DNA of 64,000 nucleotides from a virus. The stretch's first letter is position 1; every line of letters starts with the position of its first letter. Shown here piece by piece: positions 35,001-43,200 of this stretch. Under the pieces are notes generated by a model. The model worked only from the letters and a program-made list of their open reading frames with translations, was not told the origin of the DNA and made no database searches. A program made the position numbers and the translations under genes. Location of the stretch: IMG/VR virus record IMGVR_UViG_3300006329_000001, positions 62,001 through 126,000 of that record; one strand, written 5' to 3'.

Positions 35001-36742
35001 CCAAAGTTTATAATGTTAATATCTGTGATAACACCGTTAAAGACGGTTGCTGCTGCTTCAGCACCAGTACCACCAATTGATTCTCCTAGTGATCCTTTAC
35101 GATCATCTACAATGTATACAGAAGGTGCATCAGTATAACCAGTACCACCAGTTAATAGATTTATGTTAGTAACACTACCATTTGCTACGGTTACATCAAG
35201 AACTTGTGCACCAATTGGTTGTACAACTCTAGCTCTTGGTGGAGTGGTATAACCACGTCCTCTGTTAGTGATAGTAACTGCAACAATTTCGCCATCTGGA
35301 GACACAGTGCACTCAGCAACAGCATCAACACCATCTGTCGGAGCCTTGTCGATGTAGATGACAGGAGGATTACTATAGCCGATACCACCATCAGTAATAC
35401 TAATAGATCCAGCATTTAAACGTCCCTCCGAGTCAATAGTTGGGTCACTTATTATAGCACCACTTGGGTTAACAAAGGAGATAGCGGGTATAAAATCGTA
35501 GCCTGAACCAGAATTTGTAACTTTTATACTATCTACTTGTCCAGTTGTATCATTAACAGTAATTTCTGCTTTTGCACCTGAACCATTAGTCATATCACTA
35601 GGTTCAGTGATTTTAACCTTAGGAGGGTTATAAGAAGTGTAACCTTGACCACCGTTGATCAACTGAATGTCCTTAATACCTGCGACTAGGGTTCTTGCAG
35701 CAGCACCTTCACCTGTACCTACTGATGTAACGGTAACTTTAGGTGCAAAATTTAGTTCATATCTCTTACCACCATCTTTGACCTGAATTTCTTCGATTTG
35801 ACCATTTAGACCAACACGAGTAACCGCTTTAGCACCTGATCCAACAGAAGGTGAAACATATTCGATAGAACGAATATGAAAAACATCCTGTGGAGTGATA
35901 TTTACAAAATATTTGATTCTAGTGTTGTTATCAGTCAACACATAGTCAATATATGGTCTTAATAGAACACCATTACGGTTAATGATAAGACCAATCTCTG
36001 AAATTGGAGAATATGGAAGATTATCATAAGTAATGGTCATAGAATCTTGACCTGCTAGATCAGCAACAGCAGGGAAGACCAATTCTTTAATTACAGAATC
36101 AGCAAAACCAATGTAATAAAGGATTCTAGTAGAACCAACTACATCAGTACCGATTCTAGTTCTAGGAGCAGTAGTAAAGGTAATATTAGTACCACTAATC
36201 GTATAATCCACATTAGGGATCATACTCTGATTGTAGACTATGACTGCTAAGTGCTCTGCTGAGACAGGTGAGACTGGAGTACCTAAGAACTTGAGTGGAA
36301 AGGTTGTAGTGACATCATCAAAGTCTAAAAATGGACTTTCTAGTTCTTGTCTCTTCTTATTAAATTCTTCTAGTGATAATCCTGGAGTTAGAATAGCATC
36401 AGGACCACGAACCGTATTTTGGTAGTAAATTACCTCATTATCAATCATCACAGATCCATCACGATCCATGAATCCATCAATTGACTCAACTTCTATTAAA
36501 CTATTTGTAGCATCAACGTCCTTAATCAAAGTAGTGCTAGATGCGAGCACTTTTTGATCATATTGGTCAATGTCAAGGTAATCTAATATATTGTTTAATA
36601 AGTCGTACGGACGACCTGTCTTCTCTTGAGATTTATAGTACTCAAAAAGAAACGAGACAAATTGCTCGTCTTCGTGTTTGATAAAGTCAGGTAACTGACC
36701 TTCGACTCTATCAGATATATTAACAGAACTTAGAGTTTGCAT
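11012..36742 (-). CDS. Giant multidomain virion protein (8576 aa) in the gene 7 position
   Basis: One uninterrupted frame of 8576 codons sits between gp6 (4 bp upstream) and the YHYH gene, where T4 has baseplate gene 7 (gp7 ~1030 aa). Approximate layout: 1-300 N-terminal baseplate-like region; 300-600 Gly-Tyr repeats; 677-755 helical block with [20 protein letters not shown]; 1130-1350 second Gly-Tyr array; 1459-1575 YHYH-like domain without the tetrapeptide; ~1638-1650 EF-hand-like loop [12 protein letters not shown]; 1853-2265 beta-propeller-like repeats; 2265-2470 LamG-like; 2684-2811 two CBM5/12-like units; 3118-3348 third Gly-Tyr array; 4150-7520 a long array of YPR beta repeats and GGN helical repeats with a second LamG at ~5090-5267; ~8170-8290 fibre-adaptor-like LNGVIQxPG units; 8459-8576 Ig-like domain. 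No protease or glycosidase active site was recognised. It probably makes a long baseplate-attached fibre or adhesin. Confidence 0.85.
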   Translation of the reverse strand: MQTLSSVNISDRVEGQLPDFIKHEDEQFVSFLFEYYKSQEKTGRPYDLLNNILDYLDIDQYDQKVLASSTTLIKDVDATNSLIEVESIDGFMDRDGSVMIDNEVIYYQNTVRGPDAILTPGLSLEEFNKKRQELESPFLDFDDVTTTFPLKFLGTPVSPVSAEHLAVIVYNQSMIPNVDYTISGTNITFTTAPRTRIGTDVVGSTRILYYIGFADSVIKELVFPAVADLAGQDSMTITYDNLPYSPISEIGLIINRNGVLLRPYIDYVLTDNNTRIKYFVNITPQDVFHIRSIEYVSPSVGSGAKAVTRVGLNGQIEEIQVKDGGKRYELNFAPKVTVTSVGTGEGAAARTLVAGIKDIQLINGGQGYTSYNPPKVKITEPSDMTNGSGAKAEITVNDTTGQVDSIKVTNSGSGYDFIPAISFVNPSGAIISDPTIDSEGRLNAGSISITDGGIGYSNPPVIYIDKAPTDGVDAVAECTVSPDGEIVAVTITNRGRGYTTPPRARVVQPIGAQVLDVTVANGSVTNINLLTGGTGYTDAPSVYIVDDRKGSLGESIGGTGAEAAATVFNGVITDINIINFGTGYSTTEPPTVYIAEPLAAQASCDVGFGEVTGFSILSTGKEYQPSSLQGCARGVSEIVDFDKFGNQIFAKEEQLRQSDHATGAVVHNLDAQIITQVFDKFRRQYMPTINIDYTQVNPIQVIKTIKDFYLSKGTKTAAQYLFKILFGEEVDIFYPRDELIKPSDASWVVDTILRAKLISGDPADLGNAQLVQYADPVDQNIKDANVLIENVISIIEGTDVIYELAISEETLTGEFKIPYKTNLVEPLTTTGNIITVDSTIGWPEKNGTIIIDDEETVQYKEKSLNQFIECTRSQNGVVEDWDPGTIIHSDIFVYVNRGLSTEVKLRVLGIAEAGTTELEDSGSYYLPGDKLNVAALGSSGEDERLQSWLYNVKKLISVTSINPGGLNNQTATVVCSNPHGLLVEDQVTIYGANPAVYNGTFEVTSRLDDFTFSYSIPTPMDIVPQGNILLSVDLNRGKSTETTIDEVISLFTSNIQNAFFNTNYVYVAASGLPNYKVGPFQGSAMIPGNQRKLLRFPRIVETISTRTEVGANYPIGAWVNGVSAWSYKSSEFVTFGPLTTVNITNEGVDYDAGSRPTLEITGGGGTGAAATVTVNGSLDSVEVTAEGSGYTEQPLISIVGGGGSGATAQAVVTNGRVTRILVENPGTGYTSQPTISITGGKGSGALATASVRGAISAVTLSNPGVGYTSTPTIKLNSGEGALAQPIVINGRIVSIAIINSGDAYTSAPKVYVNGDGFGAQATAVIGTLGEDKGKVISVSITNKGVGYTQGMTTVRLEAVGQLATFTADVFQWNKNIEYQLDPDPANPTAQNTDGSLKRKYDIARGYVFTGFNNQYGGEYAHVSDPKELRYVIGDNVFLNPETNRFQEVPSNISHSPIIGWAFDGNPIYGPYGYIDPTDQNSGIRRMRSSYTLKTEIVEDEDTNPNPARIDGPSLDTYPAGYFVNDYKYTFQQGDLDAYNGRFCKTPDYPAGTYAYFITIDESDAGLPVFPYIIGPSFNSVVDTWNLSQTATQENIPQDVARFRDPYVNVDIDIERQPNQQADSFVTEREGDLLIFEIEDLDGDAIISPAEIATEQAITEEAALQIYDYFPRVSAESRVDIEVDTTTKFESAQIDGFVVENAGVSYQVDDTLFFDNTGTDGFGASAIIESVQGRDIAAYTKEVINDIPYGKITTATDHELIAQDEIIVNSRVITDNTNKRYYMSVVTGIETITVTQSGIGYNTQIPPTYEIITSSGQDVNFNIVLDETTGKVGSVNIVNSGFGYDVDAPPQIRVSHPQQYKKTYYWLSEYYEDTDKIQIFDSQITTDRYIYICGELTQVNGDSSAFLAKFTDLGVLVWDRTLLPSASNKVARWKSMYLDETSEENELIYIIGETESQTTATYNPDILVAKYESGFNNANAPEGIVRWQKEIAGVSGSARRDYAGDIHLDDEQRVYICGWTDTNSPDPNDIWVMQLNNLGDVVEKRKFASDDEGESMNQLKFIGNNKMLWTGVDADNNDLLFGEMEYDGANIELNYTKRLAIAGGSVQRPQFILDEWNDLFFICDMWNGTKNYGIAFFKIPIDQLSTNPAAGPTYEFSKIIAPSGNFEAVKHAGINLDVFGNVSVVADLKYWDNDRQIVAMNFKYDGSLLKSTNIEDTDDIGMSAWSHQVDNSGDVIIPCNKQLPVQTYVARFENENDLDEDSTKQALVTTSFSNAAYAIHNTSEFKFGAGALKFSGGPAYMKAAGAGITTNWTVSSWSYMEPSHASNNPKVEMFTIDDATGNSLVVTVDGNASSPNLGKIEMTIAPQGGGGSTTASVGSTYWTAMGSSSFHHWAIVKEEPTLGSYKYSVYFDGAQVCTATVVTNIGLNDVYVGANKTTPATGNCLLGTIDDFVIDPNSVWSGTFTLPTERYRITSTDSRVNIIKFDRQHDKRGDYSAFSETTHTKALKFTETSGININTLSNPVVTVWTQGSSGLQILDYSDVISQLAPGSYNFTSASHTFASKTSTIPSPLGRKVKVTAVPMAKFYVRDAGFQKIDLVKEFTFNQDIKFTKGTILQQTNENGIVQGFGTIVEVPTGTIDTPGVGNKYKVGKIYGTFSNDTTDLYQNDIGEENTIDDVVFEQARTQDQWVTSKAYTVDTQVYNAGKIYKATNNATSGVTAPTHEIGIVTDGGVLWQFISVAGPIEVDLIEHAWPKPTIPLWSPSKSFSLNDEVYWGRQRYKCTTAGVSSTVAPTHTSGTATDGTVVWTWQQQYDALSQYARFRPYDPGDYRVKILEVYPGSDFIVGDVISLGGSVTAGPKTDFPKIGQINGVTTVKKIELVVTLNKDIIRTGETRTDLIYCNALSAHRFSAGDILFVEGFQGTQFDGSFFVEEVFSSRDFTYRMRATALSDPLFDNSAIASVKISSKHPTLMLVRNHSYIFDMSDASNQDYYLSFSQDNQFKLEYSFNVIEREGIPGQSSSTEVPIVKFTVGGEVTNITYYFDPSRTLSTNSPVGSESFIDVIKTPYDGTFNIAAIISDTEFRFPLEHEPEFNTAMIGLDDQDKPNSYYSTTSKKAIGPINTIKLISPGGFYKKLPIISEVASDRKIEKIRITNGGTEYAPGVYTQVPIIGDGEGGLANITVTIDAETDSGTISDVALIDPGSGYTTGVIDVDGIPGILGPTLSGSGAELTVVIPAEGTGASIFLTGTQIGKIKTLKNNEFGYGYSHDYTLRPEIAFPVNLQLFNTSILSQIKITNPGAGYTSAPVVVIEGGGGTGANAEAVVKNNRLSEIIVKDPGAGYSSEPVVTLKSEFTYVVNLDLNYLQFNFPHGITTGAAVQFRAEDIGTTIGELPKPSSVGLTSLSSTQTYYAIAGDANSLESDQLRFALTPADADSGNFITFLTQGDGRQVLLTEVFGGQATAVVETSRFLESEEVFQGESYELANAFGTVSINDGWQIGPKILKIVNPSGEFVVGGKVQGVISRASGIIDNVNIARGILNIDALTRTSGRFIDDVGKPSEIVQKIQDSYFYQNFSYVIKSQIPINRWKKQVLENNHPAGFNMFGQLELTGGKDVSGRKIGTEFTKQVNINEYTNVNQITSFGAAQPIYSTFNNSEVLFRKKRLTNSEEILTSIVKKLDNISDQFDGSTKGFPLSVEGEQVIIKENQMLVTLNGVIQSPGTAYQIVGNQIVFAEPPRPDSKVVYRNVEIQILQITRLNLNTIGGIFPQIGDFVSGFTSNANSRVVATGAASIDVIDITSGPYQLNERIDVSRTGFSALIGSIDVLSQETIFEFEEIVTKVALSGETAKVEETNLDLDGNTDSFLVLSKTSGTAEYETGAYAIFLNDFIYSSASNIAAKVVGISPYRDPISSINLATAVAFEEGDQLTGGISGALAEVVRVDAEAQPPVLYFVAKSVANFVDGETITAGSLNATVSGDIKLGDVVDTLIINKGSTFFGLVFERLISLSNQNIILDNISETTITPTTLTDAADRINADFLDYESVRSTEIEYNNLSGGTITNNDKIRSINVSYGNAETDAINRYKDAARSIRNNRQEIIDFATSQIAIDYPDFYYTGETETTQYGRFKDGYRLIQKNSEWIIAKAYQDMIVQYPSSTIPSATKCKRDMRYLIDALSRDTGWGGTVYTRKFLQKYFPDGTSLAYLLGEETETVWGFQRCVDYMQDAIQNTLSGSETIDAVVYTKYNEQSSGPNNNTGITADPNPGGNYGSAGTNTTNNGADNCADVQAALTTLWTNVKEVLEAASLSDLIDLTTPDAGYTPKEIKCNRDTGYFIDAIADDLESDGNYAIVTFTKKFFDSNGIPINNGLPETEEAITAFNKAKELCKRAMRNLLYSQSLSETGYNLNDPTTYSAPYLESSSVAHYYDPDYASGSNQNETNCANVASSIDTLANLATTAFSGDQFTPSGATYNATTGDMVLTIGSHTLTTSDTVRIDPYGLTFTCGMDGNTAQKTYPRPTDPWYEKQIPITAVGGGNTTITINVGTTPLVNHDVTAANYNITSGDLQLTIGAHTLEVGTSIKLATESLRFQCAYNGGGEGLYPRANGANTSSGADYAYDTALPIISKTGTTITVNVNGGQGAISNTDAHTFVSATAGAVISGGNYTHTFVSAIANSVKAGGNLDNINALSVISDGTYQENENIRVYKFAYKDRGGTGFFVPGDTIIGATTGASFPLKGANSGLRWLYAQTVTGIFKLKEYVTNTKITNNPGGSNVNITPTGATYDPDTGQLTLTLNNHGYSVGNKVSFAVNALRFSCAMDGNASNHDYPRADDPVGQGQQLQILKTTTNTFTVNVGATPKTYLQVTGADYDPITGSTVLNVGNHNLNVGDSIRLKPNSLIFTCTQDSDATEHSYPRVAGSGNPSGGQDPVYNTKINVTSIGVQATFTSSDAVYEPSNGTLKLSIVNHGMQTGNRIKIATDSLTFSCTKDGNGSNHTYPRSTDPVDNQWLDVTVIDDNNIGVQVGESPADEQYVHTYVTSGSNNITRQDGTITINVLSSAPSSNTTPHTFVRAIADAVEVGGSYAHTFQSAVTNATTIYPASARLTAIEKRSGTKSLKLDSGAYLSYALSTIPAFGTSDFTIEMWVRPTTAMNTTKYLLDMRTSGASEVNSPSLYFDSGNLKYKINGSDVISGAHGMSANTWYHIAMTRTSQILKLWVNGSQVGTDYTDTNTYRERKMTIGAEWNGGNNYVGYIDNVVFYGGESKYTSSFTPSTLFPTSTTGITFSMSNELPIIMSNNEAYATLTGTTNSASQATKVDYDTREVIVEEVDISRDAFRQAADILELNRAWIAETAVWKMKAKFPDLVMPGDTADGVGPQQGTSFCLRDTKEFILKGVIQDLRYGGNYNSTLAARNYLTAYEGLEHIANEILQSIYTYRELAPICNYVITTTSSDLKTYGGTQYTDILRIPNNFSSPASQEIQDAIVKLCDDIGDVLGPTGQRFRDAGDLIWQNRDAIAAEAVGWLEATYQANINSTTYDFYQNPNANPNKCTFEIKTYILPAIIADLVTGGTNAIQYNTSKFLNANNELYSVDNELSAVLDVYEYVRMLCKKCINNTLLPQGQTAAGLGEDIPTVYQDDYYPMQYTDLAVYRDPTITIDPEGYNPDAYDSNNRVLDAAHLIEKNANVIAWEAVHTMNDLSKFLNFTVPDGAQNCVDDVLDILKAVAHDLRKGGNSKTYEAAALYLDPETDNLIQLNGRQHTHQFVRASLNAIEAGGNYGHTFVTAATNAVTDNGGGQHTPQNVVYQPSTGNLILTIPSHGLTSSNTIEIAEDGLTFTCEMNQNEDNHTYPRKGDPAYGKSLAITAYTLSTITVNVGTTPLVYYNVSAADYNPVSGALQMTIGAHQLVTGQSFRFKKEALTFTCDRDDYITEHSYPRDTDPVYNTSVEITEVSQTSHTPTGATYDPNTGVVAFTLNGHPFTGQSQDTVETATYNPETGIMTLTCTNHGFSVGDSVKIADNSLTFTCMLDNNVSDHTYPRSTDPASNSWLPILNVTNNTFDVQVLAEIPSTNVTAHTFKSATSNGITKANDYVMITENALSLQCNSQTKQYPRPQDPAYKAWLPVTYVDANTFSVQVLTTVPSTNTSAHSFVSFTTDGLKRQTGQITCNVGVAPGEDEAGISVLKIATEIAIMTIRNGFGRENLYIYNPDADTGDDDGITGGGSESFDNVDVSTYERNAVKDRFINAADVIERNIRVIAEETIAAAKVQYPSLNIPGGNINCVHDLSDFLDAMVWNLRHGGNNKIVRAAEYYVNEGLTHATEAIWICNYARDLAIQVMRNESLALNYGADPSFDTAIDIVDVASTTHTATNAAYDAGTGLLTLTVSGHGFGVGDKINVADNSLTLTCSMDNFYSNHTYPRSTDPVSGQWLPIISKTNDTFTVNVGTSKIKKFTPTNVVYEPNTGNLILTIGNHTLSQGTNIKIADNSLSFTCVMDGNNSTKTYPRTTDPVSGEPVQIIGTTETTITVNVGASVIKNYDVHNAVFTPNTGNIVLSIGAHEFRTGESIKIATSSLVFKCDEDSQATNHVYPRASAPNGPDPAWNTAINIDAVGHTTHTPTSAAYNSSTGVMTLTMNNHGLAGHTTHTIESATYTPADGKMVVTITNHGFANNDRIKIAANSISFTCGLDGNSAVKSYPRQYGSAAPGGSDYPFDKWLQVTNVTNDTFEVNVGISSDTTTHNFVTASPNGVTYAGDMVKIAPNAVTFRCNKDGNSSDHSYPRTTDPVYDEWLPVTFVDNNNFSIQVGISGPNDQYTHQFQSFAANGLHKQDGTITLDVNDGSGAISNLTTHYFQYAVSGAVISGGNYQHTFKSATAGAIHTGGDYTHQFVSATTNGITRQNPSGVVTLQVGASGPNDQYTHAFVSAQTGALITGGNYQHQFVSALPGAVMTGGAYDHTFVSAATNCVNVGGAPTELTPNGATYDGTTGELILTFASAHNLTNSNTITIDDNGLNFTCDFDGNSTVHGYPRSTDYASGQTLSITAYTSTSITVNVTSTPFVDFNVSNATYDAGTGHLVLDIGSNTLEGPSAAKTVTGAAYDPNTGVMTLTINGHGWNNGDKVNIADNSLTFTCTQGSGNHSYPRSSDPASGNWLTISNVGTNTFDVQVLENIPSTNTTTHSFVSATSGGVVRAGANVKIRTDSLTFTCAQDDYTTNHTYPRAKDPAFDRPMPIVAKSGNTITVDVGQSPIVTYTPTNATYDPATGYLALTIGSHDLFTGTSVKLAPNSLTFTCSRDGNTAQKTYPRSGHKYKQSFYNDLDFKPYSASNYVITADTNNPKCADVASAITTSMAIYTTAINTPAALTDGTITKSLPMIWPVKYAPEMAERDVSITFHTDGADAGDWNTTCPTAAANIESLMQIIIDTIYLAKGGGGSHLDAIEKIPPFRFNQNYQTFTCYNVTSATDTLFDVLLNTLGGGSKSDKKCARHLLFNKHAIVNKAYDRTVNQYPGTGADKQFADDMIHALLYDMNTGGNQGMLKLVNTWFDGEGNFIAFPTVVRQHLLFYTTRIREYVKRTLYDQNNTSQWSGYDIYKDTTNSAAIPDRFEYDWESTEFRIDSSLNLAYHGLNRSQPPSNNLVNYINSTHVTNLQNLYDEGEDYNTDPELILLTPTIEVGFERRESVVRITRPNFFFRGDIVAYVPASGQIEQSLQDQTYYYVLNATADWFEIAREIKHDARYRLFQLNKSLTGQQRLQTVVRSGISLPAAQYPMRDLEQPISAGFNVADILIGATSNALAEVTRIRNNEASIVKLYYKFNIDAATARFTNGETVQKQGAGANNAVVIQTSPLTGDQSDEGYVYVESLTGTFSDNDVIEGATSGQTASINGAGVTRMLINTDRGNFATGEKVFNKTNAAQADIVSYENSEGALVGNTGGRITIDIESIQEDFKDGDIIYGSITDKILDIADIRADGFEPLELNQYVHAVSTIELDIASIVRDGGYSGDFNAGDLVYLLQGTIIKEPGFTAVVTKYQAPDAEATPPVPHKMWIANLQPYGTDSNGEIVTPDSNWLVGGGTALGKFENLNNFPIILAEANGVTENAVSGYGRVSGKSVIGTTGRLWLEDVVGDFPSDLTIISDADWSAGVTQSKGLVGRCNRFFRGFDGEQTTFKLTVNNGESYFPDPAGHLLTFVNGILQPPGANFAYTAFSDQIQFTEPPTVGSEFIGYYVGKLRQLDDISFEFDSLRSSFNLRYAGGFYSLTLTEGVSSSTILPENNIICSLNGVIQEPGVGYELVGSRIIFAEVPRAGSTFVAFSYIGSDADVIAATVVPPIEAGDLLQIEGENENREVALIESSNSLITFEYTGTVKGRNAEALASITTGEINTAIITSPGDGYTSRPNVDVVSSSGFDGRVRALMGLLRIDVKTAGVGYSSPEVTVETEVPDDWTPPVGPAVNQGFDTYAGEGTDNEGNPIVIVPGYIQITAQPVNVTVNQGQTAGFTVLGAFIKSSDGTVGTTPLNYQWQRKQYGETAWANITGATSSVYSTPSAAQADDGDEFRVAITAAGASPVYSNSVILTVQTGATIISNFLPTQIFQ
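14160..24290 (-). repeat. Seven helical Cys...DLxxGGN modules in the giant protein
   Basis: A helical segment with a Cys, a following Asp-rich helix and a DLxxGGN turn recurs at residues ~4156, 4316, 5372, 5538, 5701, 6268 and 7468-7518. Examples are [57 protein letters not shown] and [21 protein letters not shown] partner helix with CKRAMRNLL or [10 protein letters not shown] often follows. The modules bracket the YPR arrays. I know of no named family for them. Confidence 0.6.
14845..23305 (-). repeat. Array of 18 YPR beta repeats inside the giant protein
   Basis: Within residues ~4480-7300 a unit of about 75-90 aa recurs. Its consensus is YDPxTGxLxLTIxxHxL, then [20 protein letters not shown], then a HxYPRxTDP core, and finally WLPI...TFTVNVG. 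I counted 18 YPR-bearing copies. Some are partial, and short SAHTFVSAxxxAVxxGG segments separate others. Copies differ from each other at many positions, so they look like old, diverged duplications and not an assembly stutter. Each core carries one Cys (FTC). The array is interrupted by a LamG-like domain and by the helical GGN repeats. Confidence 0.8.
26700..27390 (-). repeat. Gly-Tyr repeat array 3 of the giant protein
   Basis: Residues ~3118-3348 contain units such as [38 protein letters not shown] and [15 protein letters not shown]. Their form is x-G-x-GY-x3-P-x-(V/I), followed by GGGGTGAxAxA. Confidence 0.7.
32690..33345 (-). repeat. Gly-Tyr repeat array 2 of the giant protein
   Basis: At least six consecutive ~35-aa units (residues ~1132-1350) read [91 protein letters not shown] and [10 protein letters not shown]. 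The regular period suggests a beta-solenoid. Confidence 0.75.
34950..35840 (-). repeat. Gly-Tyr repeat array 1 of the giant protein
   Basis: Residues ~300-600 hold about eight units of the same type, for example [55 protein letters not shown] and [19 protein letters not shown]. Confidence 0.72.
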
Positions 36743-36746
36743 CTAA

Positions 36747-38843
36747 TTAGAAACAGGATTCGACTTCTGGATACTCGAAAGCATCGATTGGGTAACTGAT
36801 GATATTTATTGGGGTTCCACCGTAGTTCCATCCACCAAAGTTATTAGGATCAAATGTTGGAACAGTTGTTGGGTTAGTAATGAAATCAATTGGGTAAACT
36901 TCAGGGTTAAAGATTGTAGGATCAACTCCTGGTGGAATTGTAATCGAATCTGAGTCTGGGTATACAACAACAGGAATTCTTGGAGTGCCATCAGATGTAT
37001 CAGCAACATCTAAAGGTCCTACACAAACTATACCGTTTTGATAATCAACGGTTCCTATGCTGTTATTAAGAATTACTTCTTTTTCGTTACGAGTGGCAAC
37101 TAATAGAAGATTTCCTTTTCCATCATCACGAATATTAACTGGTACTAACACTTCAGTTGTTCTAGTACCTGAGGCATATACAGCTTCTGATGCATCTGAC
37201 GAAGCAGTACCACCACCTGCAGTAGATCCGTCCGCTAAGAGGTCTGCAAGGTTCTCTGTGTACCCTGTAGCGTAGAACTTACCAGATTTAACTGCACTAT
37301 ACTTAGGAGGGCATGTGGAGTCTCCTGCATCGTTTCCACCTAAGTCACTTGGGTTCGTAATTGGGTTACCAAAGTCTAAACATTGGGTAAATACGTTTCC
37401 AAATGTAAATTGGTCTAAATTTTGACCCATAGTAAGTTGAGTACTGGTTCCAGAAATAGCATCGTCTGAAGCATCAACCATTGAGTTAAATTTAGATTTC
37501 TCTAATCTATTGTTAAACCTATTTTCACGATTCTGACCGTTATACTGGTCAATAGACTTGAGAATTTCAGTACCTAGTTCATTTGACGATCTAGAAGTTT
37601 CGTTACCGTTATAGAAAGGATAAACTTTAGGTGTAATATAGAATATTCTTGGGTCAACGATTACTGGTTCGATAGATGCCATCGAATACTTCAGTAATTG
37701 GTTCTTAATACGAACCTTTGTGGTAGTATTAAGGTTAACACCTGATTTTGACCTAACAGCAATATAAACCTTACCGTAAATAGGAGGATTTAACTTCTCA
37801 CCACCATATGCGGTAACTGCTGCTGCTTGAGGATACAGAGTAGAAACGATATAAGCATAATCGTCTTCTGTAACTGCCCTAGACTGCGTTGAGAACTGCC
37901 TAGGAGCACGGAATTTGACTGCCAACGCTGATTCCCTGTCAGTACCATCTTGACTGCTGTCTATGGTCGCTAGAGACATGCTAGAAGGAGGTATAGCACG
38001 ACCTTGGGAGTCTACTGCTTGTCCAATAAAGGAGAACTTAGTACATCCGTTTGCTTCGGTTCCTGCAGTACTTACATACTCTAATATAATGAACTCATTA
38101 TCAATCAATTTACGTCCTAGAACCCCATCACCGAAGATTACCTTGTATCTAAGGTCTTCAGTCTCCTCTAGGAAGTAGTTTCTTGATGTAGATGTTAAAT
38201 CTACCACGTTTGTAGACAATGAATACTCATCAAGCTCTACAGACTGTTCTGAAGGTTTAACAGAAACAGTCAAAAGTTCAGTATCGACTGATTCAGCAGG
38301 TATTACAAACTCTTGCTTTTTAGTGTCATCAACTGTGTATGTAAATCTAAGTAAATTACCCTGATGAATAATAACCTTAGTAAAACTTGCTATACCATTG
38401 TTTTGGTCAACTGATACAGTTACATCATCTAGTAAACAATAAGTGTAGGTGTCATTTGTGTTACTAGAAATGTAGACATCACCCTTTCTGATAGTTACTG
38501 TGTCTGGGTATGATTGTCCACCTGGAATCAGTGCAGTCTGAATTGCCATTCTGACGCACGCTTTTGATGCTTTAATGGAACGAGGGGTATAACCAAGCTG
38601 CTTTGCTATTCTTACAATATTATCCCTTACCGTTGCTGACTCAAGAAACGCTTCATTCATGCTCATGTTAGCATTAAATGAAGTGTAGTATGTGTTGTAG
38701 GCAAGTATGTCTATTAAGTATGAAGCAGCCGATCCCTCAAAGTCATAATCGGTAAACTCATCACGAGTACGCAAATACGACTTAATGGACTCTTTTATCT
38801 CAAAGAAATCCAGAGAGGTTAATTCTGATGGGGTAGCTGGCAT
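36747..38843 (-). CDS. 6: Baseplate wedge protein gp6-like
   Basis: 698 aa, close to T4 gp6 (~660 aa). The N-terminus reads FFEIKESIKSYLRTRDEFTD followed by YDFEGSAASYLIDILAYNTYY and LGYTPRSIKASKA. These are the conserved blocks of gp6/baseplate J-like proteins (the DYDFEGS...LAYNT core is shared with T4). The middle part contains TEDDYAYIVSTLYPQAAAVTA and a KVYIAVRSKSG strand, also typical. Gp6 forms the inner baseplate ring that links the wedges. It is preceded by gp25 with a 1-bp gap and followed by the giant ORF after 4 bp, so the three are surely co-transcribed. Confidence 0.92.
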   Translation of the reverse strand: MPATPSELTSLDFFEIKESIKSYLRTRDEFTDYDFEGSAASYLIDILAYNTYYTSFNANMSMNEAFLESATVRDNIVRIAKQLGYTPRSIKASKACVRMAIQTALIPGGQSYPDTVTIRKGDVYISSNTNDTYTYCLLDDVTVSVDQNNGIASFTKVIIHQGNLLRFTYTVDDTKKQEFVIPAESVDTELLTVSVKPSEQSVELDEYSLSTNVVDLTSTSRNYFLEETEDLRYKVIFGDGVLGRKLIDNEFIILEYVSTAGTEANGCTKFSFIGQAVDSQGRAIPPSSMSLATIDSSQDGTDRESALAVKFRAPRQFSTQSRAVTEDDYAYIVSTLYPQAAAVTAYGGEKLNPPIYGKVYIAVRSKSGVNLNTTTKVRIKNQLLKYSMASIEPVIVDPRIFYITPKVYPFYNGNETSRSSNELGTEILKSIDQYNGQNRENRFNNRLEKSKFNSMVDASDDAISGTSTQLTMGQNLDQFTFGNVFTQCLDFGNPITNPSDLGGNDAGDSTCPPKYSAVKSGKFYATGYTENLADLLADGSTAGGGTASSDASEAVYASGTRTTEVLVPVNIRDDGKGNLLLVATRNEKEVILNNSIGTVDYQNGIVCVGPLDVADTSDGTPRIPVVVYPDSDSITIPPGVDPTIFNPEVYPIDFITNPTTVPTFDPNNFGGWNYGGTPINIISYPIDAFEYPEVESCF

Positions 38844-38844
38844 G

Positions 38845-39258
38845 TTAGGTTCTCTCTAGGATGAACTCAACTGTTTGTGTAATATTCTGACCAATTATAG
38901 AATATTCGATTCCAACGTCTAACTCATTATCATCTAATGATTGGTTAACGCTTATTTGCTTAACCGCCACTCTGGGTTCTAATCGTTTAATCGTATTTTC
39001 TATTTCATCACGAAGATCTTCTGCAAGAAAGACATCAAAGGGTTCGAAGAGTAGTCCTGCTACTCTAGATCCAATGTCATACTGATAAGGTCTTTCACCA
39101 AACTGAGTAAGTATTAAATTACGAACAGATTGCTTAATTGCATTCTCATTTTTGACAGCACTAAAGTCCCTAGTATTAGGATTTGACTTAAAGGAAATTG
39201 CAAAATCCTTAAAACCTCTACTAAAGAACTTCTCAGACCTAAATCTGTAGCCTGCCAT
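38845..39258 (-). CDS. 25: Baseplate wedge protein gp25-like (GPW/gp25 family)
   Basis: 137 aa, matching the usual length of T4 gp25. The family core is plain: a VRNLILTQFGERPYQYDIGS stretch, then RVAGLLFEPFD, then a helix LAEDLRDEIENTIKRLEPRV and a final beta pair. Gp25 is the part of the inner wedge core that contacts gp6 and the sheath initiator site. The ATG is preceded, 31 bp upstream, by a perfect TATAAATA late box. The stop is 1 bp before gp6. Confidence 0.93.
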   Translation of the reverse strand: MAGYRFRSEKFFSRGFKDFAISFKSNPNTRDFSAVKNENAIKQSVRNLILTQFGERPYQYDIGSRVAGLLFEPFDVFLAEDLRDEIENTIKRLEPRVAVKQISVNQSLDDNELDVGIEYSIIGQNITQTVEFILERT

Positions 39259-39288
39259 TATTTAATTGTTTATAACAGTTATCTGGAT

Positions 39289-39296
39289 TATTTATA
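39289..39296 (-). promoter_or_regulatory. T4-type late promoter TATAAATA before gp25-gp6
   Basis: The minus strand reads GCTATAAATAATCC, a perfect match to the T4 late consensus TATAAATA. It overlaps the stop of the SET gene and lies 31 bp before the gp25 start. It would drive the gp25-gp6-giant ORF transcript. Confidence 0.7.
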
Positions 39297-39579
39297 GCAC
39301 TTTGTAGAAAGTATACTTTAAAAACAATTCTTCACCTTTTTTAATGGGTTTAATGGTCTTCATATAGTACTTCGAACCTTCTGACCACTTCCTACAGTTA
39401 GGTTTTTCACTGTGATTTATAAACCCTCCTAGGGGTGTTCTAATTATCTCTTCATCTACAACAATATGGGACATCCCAAGTAACAAATTCTCAGGAATAT
39501 CCTGTGAGGCAAAAATGCCCTGTCCTGAGACAGGGCTATCTTTTATATGTAAGTACTTTGGCAATGCCTGATAGCTCAC
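39292..39579 (-). CDS. Small SET-domain protein (putative protein-lysine methyltransferase)
   Basis: 95 aa with a GTG start that overlaps the stop of the 44-aa gene upstream (GTGA). SET landmarks are in order: SGQGIFASQDIP at residues 18-29 (GxG, AdoMet binding), FINHSEKPNC at 53-62 (the NHS motif) and GEELFLKYTFY at 82-92 (the ELxxxY motif that supplies the catalytic Tyr). It is shorter than usual SET domains (~130 aa) because the central SET-I insert is nearly absent and there is no pre-SET or post-SET cysteine cluster. SET enzymes transfer methyl groups to lysine side chains. The target is unknown, but the location inside the baseplate operon suggests a virion or translation protein. Confidence 0.8.
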   Translation of the reverse strand: MSYQALPKYLHIKDSPVSGQGIFASQDIPENLLLGMSHIVVDEEIIRTPLGGFINHSEKPNCRKWSEGSKYYMKTIKPIKKGEELFLKYTFYKVL

Positions 39580-39710
39580 TTTCCTTGTCCTCTATATTTC
39601 TTCTTTGCTCCATTACGGGAAGTTGCAGAGTACTTTGTATTCATCGATGACCCTTGTCTGGTCTTCTTTGGTTTAGTCTCTTTTAAATTCCCTGCGATGT
39701 AAACTGCCAT
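39576..39710 (-). CDS. Small basic protein, unknown function
   Basis: 44 aa starting MAVYIAGNLKETKPKKTRQG and ending KKKYRGQGK. It is very rich in Lys, Arg, Ser and Thr and has no hydrophobic core, so it is probably disordered and may bind nucleic acid or protein. AAAGGAGATTATGG gives a good ribosome site. Its stop overlaps the GTG of the SET gene (GTGA), so the two are translationally coupled. A disordered Lys-rich peptide next to a methyltransferase could be a substrate; this is only a guess. Confidence 0.7.
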   Translation of the reverse strand: MAVYIAGNLKETKPKKTRQGSSMNTKYSATSRNGAKKKYRGQGK

Positions 39711-39728
39711 AATCTCCTTTGAGTGTTT

Positions 39729-40259
39729 CTATGATGATAGCACATTAGGACTACCATATGCAACCACTGAAGAACATGGCCAAGAAAAACCAGGAAATCC
39801 AATACCCAGAGGATCGAATATTCGACCTATAGGGAGTTTGTAGCAAAAGACAGTCTTAGATTGTGCAATGAGGATTCTAGTGTGACCTATACCACCATCT
39901 TCTATGGTCAATAGGGAACATGGGTACGGAGTTGGTATCGGGCATACCGCTTTACCGCACGGACACATGTGTATTACTATATTAGTACACGGTGAGGGGT
40001 GATTAATGAACCTGTCACCAAATGTCATAGTTGGTAAGAAGTTCGTTAGTACTGTTGCCTTCAGTGGATGTAGCGGACCAAAGGGTATCAAAGGAAGAGG
40101 TGGCCACCAACATGTCCACTGTTTAATCTTGATAGGGTACATGGGAGGTGGTCCTGCACATCCCATGACACAATGAACCGTAGACGGAATACAGATTCCG
40201 TGCCCAGAGCAAGGCAATCCCGTAATGGGTGCTACAGGTAATAGAAATCCGTATGCCAT
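39729..40259 (-). CDS. PAAR-like baseplate spike-tip protein, Cys/His-rich
   Basis: 176 aa. The PAAR-type features are the stretch TVLTNFLPTMTFGDRFINH, which parallels the VLINGxPAARxGDxxxH unit, and the ending SSVVAYGSPNVLSS. In between there are many Cys and His residues (GHGICIPSTVHCVMGCAGPP, HMCPCGKAVCPIPTPYPC), more than in T4 gp5.4 (97 aa), which suggests metal binding at the tip. In T4 the PAAR gene 5.4 also lies just upstream of the gene 6 cluster, so gene order supports the call. PAAR proteins sharpen the central spike that pierces the host envelope. Confidence 0.7.
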   Translation of the reverse strand: MAYGFLLPVAPITGLPCSGHGICIPSTVHCVMGCAGPPPMYPIKIKQWTCWWPPLPLIPFGPLHPLKATVLTNFLPTMTFGDRFINHPSPCTNIVIHMCPCGKAVCPIPTPYPCSLLTIEDGGIGHTRILIAQSKTVFCYKLPIGRIFDPLGIGFPGFSWPCSSVVAYGSPNVLSS

Positions 40260-40262
40260 AAT

Positions 40263-43200
40263 CTAGTCTGCAGAATAATGTGTGTCAGGTATTATAAACT
40301 CCTTGTCAAATTCATCCCTATCCTCATCGGAAGGATCGTGTGACGCAGGGTTAATCCGCTTAGTATTATCTATTAGAGTACCAGGATTGGTTAAATTGGT
40401 CATGTTTCCGAATACAAGATCGCATTCACTGAAGTATGGGTTACCAAAGTTCTTAATAGATTCACCATAGGTGATAGTTGACCCAGTATTATAGTTCAGT
40501 ACCGTCATAGTTCCGTTAAACGGTCCTAATAGTATCTCAAACTCACTCACGAGTTTCGGATTTATAGCAATTGCACAGTCAGATACGAAGTCAAGTGCTA
40601 GAGAACCTCCCGAACAAGGAGGATTGGCAATATACCCAACTCCCCAATATCCCGTAGATGCAGTTTTATTGGTACCTGGGTTTGCAGGGTTATATCCGCA
40701 ATACACATCTAAGCATCCATTAGGGTTACTAGCATGGCGGAGATAGGTATCCCAACACTCATTAGGAGGTACTCCATTTACGGGCATGGCTACACCTATG
40801 TTCGTATAGTACCAATATCGTACATCAAGTTCCTGCCCAGTCTCAGGATCTTCCTCATGGGCAATCCAACCTACCTGAGTTCCTGGTGCATGAGTAGATA
40901 AGTTGTCACCTAACCAAGTTTTAAACTGTTCATACTCCGAAAATCCTGATCTGTTGTAATCGTAAGTATTTTCATCACTTCCAACAGGCACAAATACAAT
41001 ATCAGACGCATTACTTGGGTCACGATAGCACCTACCCTCAATATCACCTCGTTTACATGGCCAACACTTGCTATTTCCACCTGGTCCTGAGTCTCTAGTC
41101 CAAGTTAAATTGGGTTCTGGTAAATTCCTTAGGAAGTTCATGAAAGCTTGCCCCTGAGGACCAATTGTATGCCCCTCTAATGCCATCGAAACCCTGAAAC
41201 TAGCCTTCTCTGCCTTCGAAGCACAATATTTGTATACCATGTACCCATATGCCCTCTGTTTACCCTCTTCATTTAACTCAATATAGGGGCAAGGTATGTC
41301 AAAGAAACGTGTAGCGGTGTATAACTTAGGTTGAGGTAGTTTAATACAGTTGTCTTTGTTGTTCCAACCCCATAAATCGGAGAATCCGTCACTTCTATCG
41401 TCTGTTATCCTCACTCCCTTTAACATTTCGGGGTATTGGTTATTCATCATCTCATTAAAACGTGGAGATGCCTTAATCGGACCTGATAAATCCTCCGCAG
41501 TAAACAATGCGTCCTCATATATCCTTGGAAATTCGATGTTTATGCAACTTGCGGGGAAGTTTGAGCACAAATTCGTAGTCTCATCATCATAATCCTTGAT
41601 TCTGACGTAACCAGTAGGGTACTTTGTGGTAAATCCGTTCATCATAGTGTTAAAACCGCCTATGATACCGTCATCCATCTGGTCTATCTGATCATCTGAG
41701 GCATCTGCACGCCCTTTGATGCTCTCTTTTAGTCCATTCTCTGCTCTAATGTTATCTTTAAAGGTTTTTGTCGATAAATTTACGTTAGGACCACGCATTT
41801 TATACGATTCCTTCTCAGTATCGACGATATAAACGTTAGGTCTATTGTTTGGGTCTGGATCATAACCTGATCCACGGTCTTTTATGAGCACTTCTATCAC
41901 AGATCCGTCCTCATTGATCTGTGCAATCTCTAAAACTGCCTTTTTGAGTGGAGTTTTACCTTTTCCTTCCCCACTTGCTCTCCGTAATTGCTTTGCTCCT
42001 GTGTTTATACTCTCGTTTGTACCTTTTATCTGCACATCTCCTGGTGCAGCACCCTTACCATAGGGCATTAAGTTCTCTCTTTCCTGATATGACTCACTCA
42101 TATCCTCTTCTAGCACCGCAGACTGCTTCTTTTTGATATCTTTCATACCAAAATTGTTCTTACTACCGTCTGGATTGTTAACTGGGTCGTTCGGAGAGTT
42201 CACAAATGTCTGATCCCAACCTCCCATGTTGTGAAATACCTTCCTTGCATTGTCATTAGCGGATCTTTCGGTCAAAACTGCAGGTTGTTCGATCTCAATC
42301 TTCGGTGCAGCATACCCAAATCCACCATTTATGATGTCTATACTCTCAACTTGTCCTTCAGAATTGATATTTGCTCTTATTTCTGCTGTATCTAAGGTAC
42401 GATTTGCGATTAATTGTGATGGATCTATCTCAATACGGTAGTAAGTGATCTTTTTAGGGAACTCATACACTCCAAAGAACGCACCTTTGTCCTTAATACC
42501 ATATCCTGCAAGTACTTGGATCTCTCCTAAGTCCGTAGAAGTGAATGCTTGCTGATATGTGAACTCATTTCCTTGACCAGATAGCTCCATATACCCAACT
42601 TTTAGCTCATCACCGAAGTATCTGACCTGTGTGATGTCCCATCCGTTGATTTGTTCACCTATAAAGAAGGAACCTGTGGTAGTTGTGTATCGAAATAGTA
42701 TTCTTGTACTGGTAGTATCCGCAACTAAGAACGATTCATTGACATTTTTCGACTTCATGTCGGATAGAGACATCTTAGTTTTGAGTGTTTCCCACGAATC
42801 TGACCTTATTTCATAGAATCTACTGTATTCTACAGGTACAGGAACGCAGACAGGGCACCCTGAATAGTCAGTATCGTTAGGGCAACACGCTGCATCACTC
42901 AAACTGAAGTTAATTCCGTAGATTGGACCGTTCCATGGGAACGATGTATCATACAGATAGTACATAAACTGCGAATCATACGACTGTTCGTATGAAAGAT
43001 AGCGGGGAAGTGCTGCTTTTACTGCACCATTCCTACCATAGAACCACTCAAACAGTGCATCTGTGGTATTAACACCAGCTACATTGTCAGGATTACCCCA
43101 ACCTTGGATCGAAGGTACGCCATTTTGCTCTCGAAGATACTTTAAGAGTGTCCAGTCGTTGTTCCACTGGTACCAATTTGACCTATTTACGTTACATTCT

